In this document: in pieces, positions 7,767 to 16,162 of the stretch
Layout of the letters: each line of letters starts with the position of its first letter
Numbering within the stretch: the stretch's first letter is position 1
Assembly: GCA_019912965.1 (NCBI GenBank)
Contig: JAIOHM010000140.1
Span: 1 to 64,000 of the forward strand
Source: Anaerolineae bacterium
GTDB lineage: Bacteria > Chloroflexota > Anaerolineae > Aggregatilineales > Phototrophicaceae
Direction: 5' to 3'
Length of the DNA stretch: 64,000 nucleotides
Position numbers and translations under genes: made by a program
Notes under the pieces: generated by a model
The model's input: the letters and a program-made list of their open reading frames with translations, nothing else
What the model was told of the DNA's origin: nothing
The model's database searches: none

Positions 7767-8309
7767 ATGCTCGAAAAAGTCCGTATAACTGCCGCTGATT
7801 ATTTCCAGTTACCCGATTCTATGCGGTTAGTCGAGCTGCTCGATGGCGAAATCATCAGGCATTCGTTAAATACGCCAGTTCATCAACGCTGTGTGGGGCA
7901 AAGCATGTTTTTAATTGGCGATTTAATACCCAACGGCGAAGTTTTCATCGCCCCCATCGGCGTTCAATTCGACGATCTGAACGCCCCTGAACCAGATGTA
8001 GTTTGGGTTGCTGAAGGCAGCCCTTGTATCGTCGAGGAAAAATCGCTCATCGGCCCACCGGATTTAATTGTCGAAGTGCTTTCACCGGGGACAACCCGGC
8101 AGGATCGAAAGCAAAAATTCGCCCTGTATGAACGTCACGGCGTCCGTGAATACTGGATTGTAGACCCGATTGACCGTTACATCGAAGTCTACCAAAATCA
8201 TGATAAGCAGTTTACACAGCAGGGCATCTTTGAACCCGGCGAAACCTTCGATTCAGCCGTTTTGGGCGGGAAAACCGTCGAAGTCAGCAAACTCTTCGCG
8301 GGTTCATAA
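7767..8309 (+). CDS. Uma2 family (DUF820) putative restriction-like endonuclease
   Basis: The 180-residue protein has the family pattern: N-terminal MRLVELLDGEIIRHS, central APEPDVVWV, then PPDLIVEVLSPGT and the stretch KFALYERHGVREYWIVDP. The acidic residues in PDVV and IVEVLSP fit the PD-(D/E)xK nuclease core. Uma2 proteins are abundant in Cyanobacteria and Chloroflexi and their cellular role is unproven. GAGGTGAACG sits just before the ATG. The HEAT-repeat gene follows after 33 bp and may be co-transcribed. A second Uma2 gene lies at 39735. Confidence 0.88.
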   Translation: MLEKVRITAADYFQLPDSMRLVELLDGEIIRHSLNTPVHQRCVGQSMFLIGDLIPNGEVFIAPIGVQFDDLNAPEPDVVWVAEGSPCIVEEKSLIGPPDLIVEVLSPGTTRQDRKQKFALYERHGVREYWIVDPIDRYIEVYQNHDKQFTQQGIFEPGETFDSAVLGGKTVEVSKLFAGS

Positions 8310-8342
8310 ATCCGTATTCACCACAGCACGAAAGCACAAATC

Positions 8343-9170
8343 ATGTCGAATATCCCACAACTGATCGAACAACTTACCGGCCCGGATTTACAGAAGCAGT
8401 CAGATGCTTGGAAAGCATTAGTTGCCATTGGTGCAGAAGCGGTTGAACCTTTAATCGCCCTGCTTGATAGCCCGGATGAACAAACCCGAATGCGGGCAAC
8501 TTCGGCGCTGGGTCAAATCGCAGATGCCCGCACACTGGAGCCGCTGCTCAAACGCCTGGAAGATTCGTCAAGCAGAGTGCGCCAGATGTTACCCGGCGCG
8601 TTGGTGAATTTTAAGGGGGATTCCCGCGTTGTCGAAGGCTTAAAACGCCTCGCGCTGGATCGTCAATATGATACACCTGCTGTGACCCGCGCCCTTGCAG
8701 CCAAACAGCTTAAAACAGTAGCTGGTGACGAAGTTGCTATACCAGTGCTGGTCGAACTGCTCAGTTTCCCTAATGCTCAAGTAGCCTCCACTGCCGCTCA
8801 ACATTTAGGCGAAAGCAATAACTCAACTGCCGTCGAACCGCTGATTAAGGCCTTAAACGCTGCACAGGATAACAACGCATTTCGTAGCGTCGTAACTGCT
8901 TTAAGTAAACTCCACAATGGTCGTGCTTTAGAACCCATCGCTTCATACCTGAAATCATCCGATGTCTACCGTCGGGCTACAGCCGCTTTTGCTTTAGGGG
9001 AATTGGGCGATGAACGAGCAGTAGACTATCTCAAAGCACTCAGTTCTGATAAAGCCTTTGCATGGGAAGAAGATCACGGCGGCCCCAAATACACCGTCGC
9101 AGATGTGGCTAATCAAGCCCTCGGCAAGCTCAAAAAAGCCACAGGCCGCCCGTGGTGGAAACCGTGGTAA
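8343..9170 (+). CDS. HEAT-repeat / PBS-lyase-repeat protein
   Basis: The 275-residue protein is made almost entirely of paired helices of the HEAT_2 type, for example VEPLIALLDSPDEQTRMRAT, ALGQIADARTLEPLLKRLED and AFALGELGDERAVDYLKAL, about seven repeats in all. Such solenoids are protein-interaction scaffolds, some acting in bilin chromophore attachment, but there are no phycobiliprotein genes here, so a generic scaffold role is more likely. No signal peptide or membrane segment. It follows the Uma2 gene by 33 bp. The ribosome-binding site is weak (GAAAG). Confidence 0.85.
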   Translation: MSNIPQLIEQLTGPDLQKQSDAWKALVAIGAEAVEPLIALLDSPDEQTRMRATSALGQIADARTLEPLLKRLEDSSSRVRQMLPGALVNFKGDSRVVEGLKRLALDRQYDTPAVTRALAAKQLKTVAGDEVAIPVLVELLSFPNAQVASTAAQHLGESNNSTAVEPLIKALNAAQDNNAFRSVVTALSKLHNGRALEPIASYLKSSDVYRRATAAFALGELGDERAVDYLKALSSDKAFAWEEDHGGPKYTVADVANQALGKLKKATGRPWWKPW

Positions 9171-9215
9171 AAGCGGATATGTTCCTCAATATCAAACAGA
9201 CATGGAGAATGTGAT

Positions 9216-11609
9216 TTAGTTCTGCTTCTCCTTTTTCTCAGCTTCAGCTTCTAACTCGGATTCAATTGCGGGATTGAAATTGATAGTATAGCGACGCAGT
9301 TCAAGTAGTTCTTCCCAATCCATCCAGTTTTCCGGTGCTGCCCTCAAGAACTGGATGAGTTTTTCCGCGTCATAATCAAGACGTTTTTGCTGACGTGGGT
9401 CAAACTTGGGAGTATTTTTTACCCCTTGATATAGGTTGGTTATGAGATCCCCTGCGGATTGAACCGCTTTTGGCATCTCATATGTCCACCCCCCATCAGC
9501 GGATTTCTTCAAGCCCTTCTCAAACTCCTGCACTATCATGTAGGTGGTATACGGCCACTGACCGCAAATCACCAACCAGCGGATAGCTGCATCCCGATCT
9601 TTGAGCAGTTTTGCCTTGTAGTTGGAATCAACCTCCTGTTTGGACTCAGCCAGCGCGCGTACCAACCGATAGACGTTGATGATCCGTTTGATATGGCGCG
9701 GATTAGGACGTAGATAATCAGCCATTGCTTCAAAGGCGCGCTGTTCTTCCGGGTTGAAATCGACGTTTGTAACAGGGTCGCTGTCATCAAACACCAATAG
9801 ATTCGGTGGTTGACCGGGGATGGTCGGTGTTGGTTGCTGTGCTGAGGAATCAGGTTTCCTGGAAGCACCATTTGTGGGTGGTGCAACTGCGCCTTTCCCA
9901 TTGGTAATACTTGGTTGTTCATCGATCTCCACTTTGGGTTGGGTGATCTGCTTAACAATAAATTGATGAATTTCAGATGGTGTGGGTTCGGGGATTCGAA
10001 ATGGGATTTGAATAATTTTGTCGAGGTATTCATAACCTGATGCGCCCGACGATTTAAGCAGCCCTTGATAGTGTTTCTCGACAGCACCAGTAATAATGCG
10101 GGCGTCAATGCCCAGGATAACGATGAAACTCTTGAAGTTCAGCAGCAGCTTAATCGCTTGCAGCATTTCAACGGCTTTTTCCGGCTCGCAGCGATCCAGA
10201 TCATCAATCACCACCAGAATACGCCCGTTATTTTTGTGCAACTGTCTTTCAAGGAATTCGAGATCAGACCGAATCTCTTCCATATAGCCTATCTGCTTGC
10301 CATAATCCCGGTTCTGGACAAGCTGTGTTACCCATGTACCCATTGGTTTGATGGCATCATAAATAACTTTGAAGATCGTGATAATTCCGCCCGTTCCGAT
10401 AAGCAGTGCTGCCCCTTGAAGGATTCGGGTATCAATAACCAAAAGACTGTTCTGAAGGGCAAACATCAACCCGACAATGGCAATGATACTGAGGGCTGCA
10501 ATGACCAACCATGTTCCCCGTGCGCCCTTCGCCTGACTGGTCAGATTGCGCCAGACTTTTGTGAAAAACAAACCGGGAAAGCCCCACGAGGTTTCTTTCT
10601 CCAGTTTATCCATAATCTTGCGGACTAATCCCGGCCAGATGATCTCGTTGGCGCTGTATTCCCATGCATTAAATTCCACAATGTGGATACGGGGTTCAAC
10701 CGGTGGCAATTCCTCAAAAAACCAGTTCGCTCGAATATGACGGCGTACACGTCGCCAGCGGTGCAGGAATACTTGTTCAAACCATTTCGACAATCCGTCT
10801 TGAATGCCTTTGAGGAAATCCCGAAAATTGTGGCGAAAGTAAATGAACGGACGCAGACGGTAGGATTGGGGAAGTTTAGGACGAGACTTTTTCGCGCTTC
10901 CCCCGTTCAACATCTCGACGATTTTTTCGAGTAGAAAGGACTTGCCCATCCCCCAGGAACCATAGATACCAATGGTCAGTGGCGGGCTGGCATAGGGTGA
11001 GCGAATCAATTTGACAAACGCATTGACGTAATGCTGGAATTCAAGTTGGTCTTGCTGGGGCACTTCGTCGTTGTTCGCGCCTTCATGGGTGTTATATATC
11101 CGCCAGGGAATCGTATCAGGCATATCAGGTGTGCGTTTTGTCCGGCGAAGATAGTGCTGCTTCAGAACATCCACCAGTTGAGACCAACTGGACTCCGCCG
11201 AGTCTTCAAAATCGAAGTTTTCAACTGATTTGAGCAAGCTGATTAGTTCTGTATCAGGAAATGTATTGCGAAGTCGAAGCACAATCAGGGGTAGTTGATG
11301 CTTATAAGCGGTTTGGGTTTCATACAGAACATTCTCTGACCGCAAAGAACTTTCAGTCAAAACCACAATAAAGGCAAAAGATGAAGTTAAGGCTTCGTTC
11401 GTAGCATCATGCCAATTTGGGCCAACGCTTCCCCGCCGCCGGAACTCCCAAACATTGAAGCCTTGTTTGGTCAGGCGGTTTACAAGATGGTTGACGAACT
11501 TTGTACCGTCTTCAACCCCATAAGCGATGTAAACCATTGGATCAAGTGGGGGCGTCCTGGAACTAAATTCAGTCGGTTCCGGTTTGGTTTTTTCGGTTGG
11601 TACTGCCAT
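9216..11609 (-). CDS. TIR domain fused to membrane-anchored KAP-family P-loop NTPase
   Basis: The protein has 797 residues. Residues about 26-155 form a TIR domain (MVYIAYGVEDGTKFVNHLV at the start, with Glu97 in SENVLYETQ a candidate NAD-cleavage glutamate). A KAP NTPase follows: Walker A GSWGMGKS (217-224), the KAP motif VEFNAWEYSANEIIW (311-325), two membrane helices inserted in the NTPase (about 366-387 and 397-417) and Walker B ILVVIDDLDRC (464-474). KAP proteins are membrane-associated ATPases, several linked to phage exclusion, and TIR domains are NADases or scaffolds in immunity, so a membrane-tethered defence sensor is the natural inference. I chose the ATG at 11609 because GGAG lies 9 bases upstream. 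The gene is AT-richer than its neighbours, suggesting transfer. Confidence 0.85.
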   Translation of the reverse strand: MAVPTEKTKPEPTEFSSRTPPLDPMVYIAYGVEDGTKFVNHLVNRLTKQGFNVWEFRRRGSVGPNWHDATNEALTSSFAFIVVLTESSLRSENVLYETQTAYKHQLPLIVLRLRNTFPDTELISLLKSVENFDFEDSAESSWSQLVDVLKQHYLRRTKRTPDMPDTIPWRIYNTHEGANNDEVPQQDQLEFQHYVNAFVKLIRSPYASPPLTIGIYGSWGMGKSFLLEKIVEMLNGGSAKKSRPKLPQSYRLRPFIYFRHNFRDFLKGIQDGLSKWFEQVFLHRWRRVRRHIRANWFFEELPPVEPRIHIVEFNAWEYSANEIIWPGLVRKIMDKLEKETSWGFPGLFFTKVWRNLTSQAKGARGTWLVIAALSIIAIVGLMFALQNSLLVIDTRILQGAALLIGTGGIITIFKVIYDAIKPMGTWVTQLVQNRDYGKQIGYMEEIRSDLEFLERQLHKNNGRILVVIDDLDRCEPEKAVEMLQAIKLLLNFKSFIVILGIDARIITGAVEKHYQGLLKSSGASGYEYLDKIIQIPFRIPEPTPSEIHQFIVKQITQPKVEIDEQPSITNGKGAVAPPTNGASRKPDSSAQQPTPTIPGQPPNLLVFDDSDPVTNVDFNPEEQRAFEAMADYLRPNPRHIKRIINVYRLVRALAESKQEVDSNYKAKLLKDRDAAIRWLVICGQWPYTTYMIVQEFEKGLKKSADGGWTYEMPKAVQSAGDLITNLYQGVKNTPKFDPRQQKRLDYDAEKLIQFLRAAPENWMDWEELLELRRYTINFNPAIESELEAEAEKKEKQN

Positions 11610-11709
11610 TTTTTGCGTCTCCATTCCCAAGAAACGCTATTATTTTGATTTTATCATACACCCTTTTTAAGATTTTCGATTATTTGAATCGTCATACAAG
11701 TCAGTATAT

Positions 11710-12408
11710 TTATGCCAAATTGACCCCACCATCTACATTAATCGCCTGCCCGATCACCAATCGCGCAGCATCCGAGCATAAAAACAACACCACATTGGCA
11801 ATGTCTTCAAAGCTGTTCGGTTGATCCTCAACAATATTGCCGGGGCAAATGGCGTTCACGCGGATGCCCAGCGGCGCAAACTCACGGGCGCATTGCTTCG
11901 TCATCCCGATCAATCCGGCTTTGCTCGCAACATAACCCACGCCTTCCGTCAGTGTCCCCAAACCGGCGGTCGAAGCGATATTGACGATCACCCCGCCGCC
12001 CTCGTCCGCCATCACCCGCCCGATTAATTGCGAACAGAAAAACGCCCCCGTCAGGTTCACTTCCAGCAGACGCCGCCAGTCCCATTCGTCCAGTTTGGGC
12101 ATCGGCCCCAGTTTCACGACACCTGCCGCGTTAATCAGAATATGAATTCGTCCGAACTGATCGCGCGTGTTTTCAATCAACGCCCCCACCTGAAACCGAT
12201 TGGAAATATCCGCCTGCCACGGAAACGCCGCACCGCCCGCCGCCCGAATTTCATCCGCCACCTGTTCAACACGATCGGGGTTCAGGTCATTGACCACCAC
12301 ATTCGCGCCGCTTGCCGCCAGCGCAATCGCAATCGCCCGCCCTACATCTGCCCCTGCCCCAGTCACAATTGCGGTTTGCCCGCGCAGATCAACGCTGAAA
12401 TTGGGCAT
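11710..12408 (-). CDS. Short-chain dehydrogenase/reductase (FabG-like)
   Basis: The 232-residue classical SDR has the cofactor motif TGAGADVGRA near residue 16, a NAAG segment, the catalytic Ser in IASTAGLG, YVASK (YxxxK) and a C-terminal VIGQAINVDGGVNLA typical of FabG and sugar- or hydroxy-acid dehydrogenases. It would be cytoplasmic and NAD(P)H-dependent; the substrate is not predictable. The ATG at 12408 has an ideal AAGGAG 8 bases upstream, better than the start six codons earlier. Its RBS lies just downstream of the terminator of the hydrolase gene, so it probably has its own promoter or depends on readthrough. Confidence 0.88.
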   Translation of the reverse strand: MPNFSVDLRGQTAIVTGAGADVGRAIAIALAASGANVVVNDLNPDRVEQVADEIRAAGGAAFPWQADISNRFQVGALIENTRDQFGRIHILINAAGVVKLGPMPKLDEWDWRRLLEVNLTGAFFCSQLIGRVMADEGGGVIVNIASTAGLGTLTEGVGYVASKAGLIGMTKQCAREFAPLGIRVNAICPGNIVEDQPNSFEDIANVVLFLCSDAARLVIGQAINVDGGVNLA

Positions 12409-12430
12409 GATGTCGCTCCTTAACATGAAA

Positions 12431-12450
12431 CAAGGGGCATAAGCCCCTTG
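12431..12450 (-). terminator. Terminator hairpin after alpha/beta hydrolase
   Basis: CAAGGGGC (12431-12438) pairs perfectly with GCCCCTTG (12443-12450) across a four-base loop. On the minus strand it is followed by TTTCATG. It separates the hydrolase gene from the SDR gene. A near twin lies at 63051-63076. Confidence 0.65.
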
Positions 12451-12477
12451 TGTAGAATCCGCCAGTTAGATGTTTAC

Positions 12478-13164
12478 CTAAATCGTCTTCAGCCAATCTT
12501 GCAGCGTGTTATCCGCCCCGAAGTGGAATCGGTTGCTGCGCGGATCAACCAGCATACGGTCAGCATACGGCGCGACATAATACAGCGCCCCATGTTTATA
12601 AGCCTTGTTGTGCGCGTCGCAAACCGATTTGCCAAACTTTTGCCAGGGATTCCAATCATGCTGCCCGACCAGCACCAACAGTCGTGTATCAATTGCCAGA
12701 ACCGCTTTTTCATCCAACACGTTCGTCGCCAAAACGACGCCGTAAGGATTTTGAATCCGCGCGAACAACCCGAAAGAATCGCCCAGCAGGCCTGCCCCGG
12801 CATCCTGTGCCAGAATCACAACCCGTTTGCGGTCAACCTGTGGCTGCTCCAGCGCAATTTCGTAGGCGTTCACCGCATCCTGAATGGTGGAACCCCGCCC
12901 ACCTGCGCCGCTGTGTCCTGTTCCCCGCTTGTCCCAACGGAAAACGGCATAACCCGCAGCCAGTGCAGTTTGACCAAAATGACGATAGCCTTCGCGGTCA
13001 TCACTGCCCGCATGATGCAAGATAAATAGAAGTGGATAGGTATTTTGACGGGGAACGGGAAAAGGATAATCAATCTGGGCAGCGAGACGCACCCCGTCAC
13101 CTGCAAATACAAGTTCCTCGGCGCGTTCAATCTGAACGCTTTCCAACAGTTGATTAGATGTCAT
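12478..13164 (-). CDS. Alpha/beta hydrolase with Asp at the nucleophile position
   Basis: The 228-residue cytoplasmic protein has the alpha/beta-hydrolase order: LLFILHHAGSDDREGY (oxyanion region), FRWDKRGTGHSGAGG, the elbow VVILAQDAGAG, an acid in LVGQHDWNPW and a C-terminal RFHFGADNTLQDWL. The elbow reads Gln-Asp-Ala-Gly where Gly-x-Ser-x-Gly is expected, so the nucleophile would be Asp, as in haloalkane dehalogenases and epoxide hydrolases, or the enzyme is inactive. I chose the ATG at 13164 (GGAG about 11 bases upstream); the extension from 13212 has no good ribosome-binding site. Substrate unknown. Confidence 0.8.
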   Translation of the reverse strand: MTSNQLLESVQIERAEELVFAGDGVRLAAQIDYPFPVPRQNTYPLLFILHHAGSDDREGYRHFGQTALAAGYAVFRWDKRGTGHSGAGGRGSTIQDAVNAYEIALEQPQVDRKRVVILAQDAGAGLLGDSFGLFARIQNPYGVVLATNVLDEKAVLAIDTRLLVLVGQHDWNPWQKFGKSVCDAHNKAYKHGALYYVAPYADRMLVDPRSNRFHFGADNTLQDWLKTI

Positions 13165-13317
13165 AGAACTGGCTCTCCACCTGGCTAATCGAAAACGATT
13201 TTTGGCAAGCACAAAGAATAATCTTTTTTGGGTGTTAGCTTGCCAGGCAGAGCAATGGCGTTCAGTATAACAACAAATTTCTAAGTTTACAGGTAGGACT
13301 TTTGTCCACCCGAAAAC

Positions 13318-13346
13318 TTGACAGGCTAGAACGACAGTGCTAACCT
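13318..13346 (+). promoter_or_regulatory. Sigma-70-type promoter of the NurA gene
   Basis: Consensus TTGACA (13318-13323), a 17 bp spacer and TAACCT (13341-13346) stand 45 bp before the NurA start. Confidence 0.55.
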
Positions 13347-13390
13347 GTTCTTAGGTTTAAATGTGGTAAGCATTGTGTTTGAGGTTAGCA

Positions 13391-14614
13391 TTGCTAGAAT
13401 TTAACAAACTGGTCGAGCAGTTGCAAAAAATGGGTCGCATGATCCAGGAATTGGACTTTGATGTCTCCGACCGGTTACAAATTGCCCGCGACCGCTTCAA
13501 TGCAGCCGATGATCTGGACGCTATCCATGAACGGATCGAAATCACTCGCCGCCCGGATGTCAGTGGCTATCGGGGAGCAGCGCCGCTTGATCCGCCCTTC
13601 CATGAGCGCATCTGCGATGTATTTCCCCCGCCAGCCCCGGCAGCCAGCGCGACGATTTTAGCCGCCGACGGTTCGCAGATTTACCCTAACGAACAGTGGC
13701 GCATTCCCTACTACCTCACCAACATTGGCATATTTGTTTACCATCATGGCGAAGATCGTACCCCTCAGCAGTTCACGCTGCCCAAACTGGTTTATCATCC
13801 TGAACGGGTGCGCGACCGCAGCAACCGCGTGCTGGCAAACCGGACGATTGATGCCCTGCGAACGGCTCAAGAGATGCAGGAATTGGGCAAAGCCGCCTGG
13901 GACTTGAAAGACGAAGCCCGCCCGCTGATTACCCTCTATGATAATCGCCTGATGTTCTGGGTAGGCAGCGATGTGCCCGGACATCAGGAAATCATGAAAC
14001 GTTATCACGGAGCGATGGTGCATTTACATGATGCTCAGGCCATTCTGGCGGGGTATGTGGATAATCCATCGCGCAGCCGTTTGGTCATCCGCCTTTTACA
14101 TCTGATGAGTCTGACGGATGAAGAAATCAAACAGGCTGATTTTGGATCGGGCGATTTGGAAGGCTTACGCGATCTGGATTTGTTCAATGTCGTGCTCAAA
14201 CCGGGGCAGCGTTCGGCCTTGATGGTGCAAAACTCCCCCCACAATTTGAAATTCAAGAAGCGCGGTGTGAATTATGAAATCGCCTTCTTTTATCTGAAAG
14301 TCACCAGCGGTTATCAGGATGCGATTGCCCGCATTGATATACCCATGTGGGTGGCGCGGGATAAGCGGGCGGTGGATGAACTGCACGGGCTGCTGCTGGC
14401 TCAGTGTTCCATGCAGGGACGCAACCCCTATCCCTACGCATTAACGCGGGCGGATGAACTGGCGGTTGTGACCGGGCGCGACAAGCAAAAATTAGAAGAA
14501 ATGATTCGGCTGGAATGGCGGCTACGGAAACCTGAAGTTGACCCGCTGGTATTTTCGGCCAAGACGTTTGGTAAACAATTAGCGCGCAGCGATAAGCGCA
14601 TCCATGAGTTGTAA
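13391..14614 (+). CDS. nurA: NurA-domain DNA end-resection nuclease
   Basis: The protein has about 407 residues. The NurA signature ILAADGSQIYP supplies the first metal-binding Asp; ITLYDNRLMFW is a likely second acidic site, and NPYPYALTRADELAVVTG matches the family's conserved C-terminal block. NurA is a manganese-dependent nuclease that works inside the HerA ring to resect double-strand breaks. The HerA gene is 2.4 kb downstream with a HAS-barrel protein directly after NurA. The TTG at 13391, 6 bases after GAGG, is the best start; a TTG at 13373 is in frame but lacks such a site. No ATG fits. Confidence 0.82.
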   Translation: MLEFNKLVEQLQKMGRMIQELDFDVSDRLQIARDRFNAADDLDAIHERIEITRRPDVSGYRGAAPLDPPFHERICDVFPPPAPAASATILAADGSQIYPNEQWRIPYYLTNIGIFVYHHGEDRTPQQFTLPKLVYHPERVRDRSNRVLANRTIDALRTAQEMQELGKAAWDLKDEARPLITLYDNRLMFWVGSDVPGHQEIMKRYHGAMVHLHDAQAILAGYVDNPSRSRLVIRLLHLMSLTDEEIKQADFGSGDLEGLRDLDLFNVVLKPGQRSALMVQNSPHNLKFKKRGVNYEIAFFYLKVTSGYQDAIARIDIPMWVARDKRAVDELHGLLLAQCSMQGRNPYPYALTRADELAVVTGRDKQKLEEMIRLEWRLRKPEVDPLVFSAKTFGKQLARSDKRIHEL

Positions 14615-14640
14615 ACATAGCGGTTTTACAGAGGCATTCA

Positions 14641-15267
14641 ATGGTTGAAACACGGGTTGAAACACGAGAAGACTGGATGGTTGGGCGGGTGCTGCGTGCC
14701 AGCACCCGGGGATTTGCCTGTGGTACGCAAAGCAACCGCGTCGATCATCGGCATGATTTTGGGGCATTCGTCACCGCGCCTATCGCCAATAACGATAGCA
14801 TTCAGGTGATCGGGCTGATTTATGCGGTCGAAATTAAAGACGATTTGCTGGTCAACGAACTGGTGATGGCCGATTCGGTAAACGGGAGCATCCTGCGCGA
14901 CCAGCGCGAAAACCGTATGGTGCCGATGGAAATCAGCGTATTGAACATCGGCTTTCGTTCCATAGATGGCACAGCTTACCATACCCTGCCACCCCGTCCA
15001 CCGATGAGTTTATCGCTGGTTGAACTTTGCACCAGTGATGTGATTCTGCAATTTATGCAGCGGCATGATTTCTTCCCGCTGGTACTCAATGCGGCGGAAG
15101 TGCCTTCAGATGATTTGTTGGCGGCGGCGGTGCGATACGCGTCGGGGTGTTACCCTGAGCAGAAGGAACGTTACGATTTTCTGGTGCGCTGCGGACGGGC
15201 AATTGCACGCCAGCTTTCCCACGATTTAAAACGGTTGGAGCATGTGCTGGCGCTGATTAGACCATGA
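14641..15267 (+). CDS. HAS-barrel-like protein of the NurA/HerA cluster
   Basis: The 208-residue protein has an N-terminal half (WMVGRVLRASTRGFACG, then FGAFVTAPIANNDSIQVIGL and IYAVEIKDDLLVNEL) that resembles the beta-barrel found at the N-terminus of HerA and ATP-synthase subunits. The C-terminal half is helical (LSHDLKRLEHVLALIRP at the end). In Chloroflexota and Cyanobacteria such a protein sits beside NurA and HerA and is presumed to adapt one to the other; that role is inference. It starts 26 bp after NurA with GAGG 6 bases before the ATG, and a terminator closes the pair. Confidence 0.65.
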   Translation: MVETRVETREDWMVGRVLRASTRGFACGTQSNRVDHRHDFGAFVTAPIANNDSIQVIGLIYAVEIKDDLLVNELVMADSVNGSILRDQRENRMVPMEISVLNIGFRSIDGTAYHTLPPRPPMSLSLVELCTSDVILQFMQRHDFFPLVLNAAEVPSDDLLAAAVRYASGCYPEQKERYDFLVRCGRAIARQLSHDLKRLEHVLALIRP

Positions 15268-15271
15268 TGTA

Positions 15272-15303
15272 AGGGCAAACGGGTAGTTCGCCCTAATCTT
15301 TTC
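15272..15303 (+). terminator. Terminator of the NurA / HAS-barrel unit
   Basis: AGGGCAAAC (15272-15280) pairs with GTTCGCCCT (15286-15294, one mismatch), followed by AATCTTTTCT. Confidence 0.6.
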
Positions 15304-15524
15304 TAGCCATCCATCAAATAGCCGAGTGATTCCGACCACAACAGCGGTGAGAGGCACAATTCAATTTGTGGTGGTTCTTCCTGTGGCAGCGATTCCGCAC
15401 GGCGTTTGCGTAAGATCGCTGCGACGCTGGGAGAGACTGTGCCGCTGACGCTGGCATAACGGTCGGCTGCCGGGCGGGACTGAGCTGTTGTACGCCGGTT
15501 ATCCTGTACCATTTTTTGCGACAT
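15303..15524 (-). CDS. Small unknown protein, strong RBS and promoter
   Basis: The 73-residue basic protein (MSQKMVQDNRRTTAQSRPAA, later ILRKRRAESLPQEEPPQIEL) resembles no family I know. It looks real because AGGAGGGG lies 3-4 bases before the ATG and a sigma-70 promoter with a 17 bp spacer precedes it (15571-15599). It stands divergent to the YCII gene across a palindrome that covers both -10 boxes, so it could be a regulator, small antitoxin or other DNA-associated protein; this is speculation. Its stop abuts the terminator of the HAS-barrel gene. Confidence 0.6.
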   Translation of the reverse strand: MSQKMVQDNRRTTAQSRPAADRYASVSGTVSPSVAAILRKRRAESLPQEEPPQIELCLSPLLWSESLGYLMDG

Positions 15525-15544
15525 AACCCCTCCTGTTTAGTGGC

Positions 15545-15572
15545 TTGAGAAGTCAATTAATCGTGCTATAAT
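15545..15572 (+). promoter_or_regulatory. Forward promoter of a divergent pair
   Basis: TTGAGA (15545-15550), a 16 bp spacer and a perfect TATAAT (15567-15572) read toward the YCII and TIR genes. The -10 box lies in the palindrome 15564-15579. No credible coding start occurs before 15814, leaving a leader of about 230 nt in which I see no known riboswitch. Confidence 0.55.
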
Positions 15573-15579
15573 CATAGCA
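15564..15579. promoter_or_regulatory. Operator-like palindrome over two divergent -10 boxes
   Basis: TGCTAT-AATC-ATAGCA is a perfect 6 bp inverted repeat that includes the -10 elements of both the forward and the reverse promoter, so one bound protein could silence both. Confidence 0.5.
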
Positions 15580-15599
15580 CACACGTTCGAGTTTTGCAA
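15571..15599 (-). promoter_or_regulatory. Reverse promoter of the divergent pair
   Basis: On the minus strand TTGCAA (15599-15594), a 17 bp spacer and TATGAT (15576-15571) drive the small gene starting at 15524. Confidence 0.55.
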
Positions 15600-15813
15600 G
15601 TAAAAATCAGACTGATTTTCTGATTTAACCACTTATACGCATAATTGGATTTTGAGGTTGCAGACCTGCCAATACAGGCGGAAAACAGTGTTTTACAGGA
15701 TAATGAAATCAACCTTGCAACCCGGAAATCCATGCTCTCAAATGACCGTTATCTGTTCTAACGTTGCTGCCTCCACTTTGTTCAATTCGGTTTTAAAATC
15801 CGGGAAAGGTGAA

Positions 15814-16131
15814 ATGGTGATGGCTGAAAACAAGCACTTTGTGTACATCATCCGTCCGGCGCGGGGTGTAGCTTTTCTGGAGCAGGCTACTCCGGATGAA
15901 GAACAAGCCATGAGCGCACATTTTGCCTATCTCAAGGCCGCTACCGAAGCCGGAACAGTGTTGATGGCTGGCCCATGCATCGCCGGGGCAGATACCTTTG
16001 GCATTGTGGTGCTGCGCCTTGAGTCAGAAGCGGCGGCAAAATCCTTTATGGATAACGACCCATCGGTGCAGGCGGGCGTCCAAAACGCAACCCTCTACCC
16101 TTTTCACCTCGCGCTGTGGGCAAATCACTAA
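15814..16131 (+). CDS. YCII-domain protein (YciI-like)
   Basis: The protein of about 105 residues has the ferredoxin-like YCII fold: HFVYIIRPARGVAFLEQATP, HFAYLKAATEAGTVLMAGPC, IVVLRLESEAAAKSFMDNDP and a C-terminal ATLYPFHLALW. Family members are small dimeric proteins with a conserved His-Asp pair of uncertain chemistry (dehydrochlorination or regulation have been suggested). Start chosen at the ATG 15814 after GGAAAGGTGAA; the ATG two codons later is equally possible. A longer frame from 15652 lacks an RBS. The TIR gene follows after 31 bp. Confidence 0.82.
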   Translation: MVMAENKHFVYIIRPARGVAFLEQATPDEEQAMSAHFAYLKAATEAGTVLMAGPCIAGADTFGIVVLRLESEAAAKSFMDNDPSVQAGVQNATLYPFHLALWANH

Positions 16132-16162
16132 ACTGCCAATTCTGTTTACTTGAGAGGATTTT

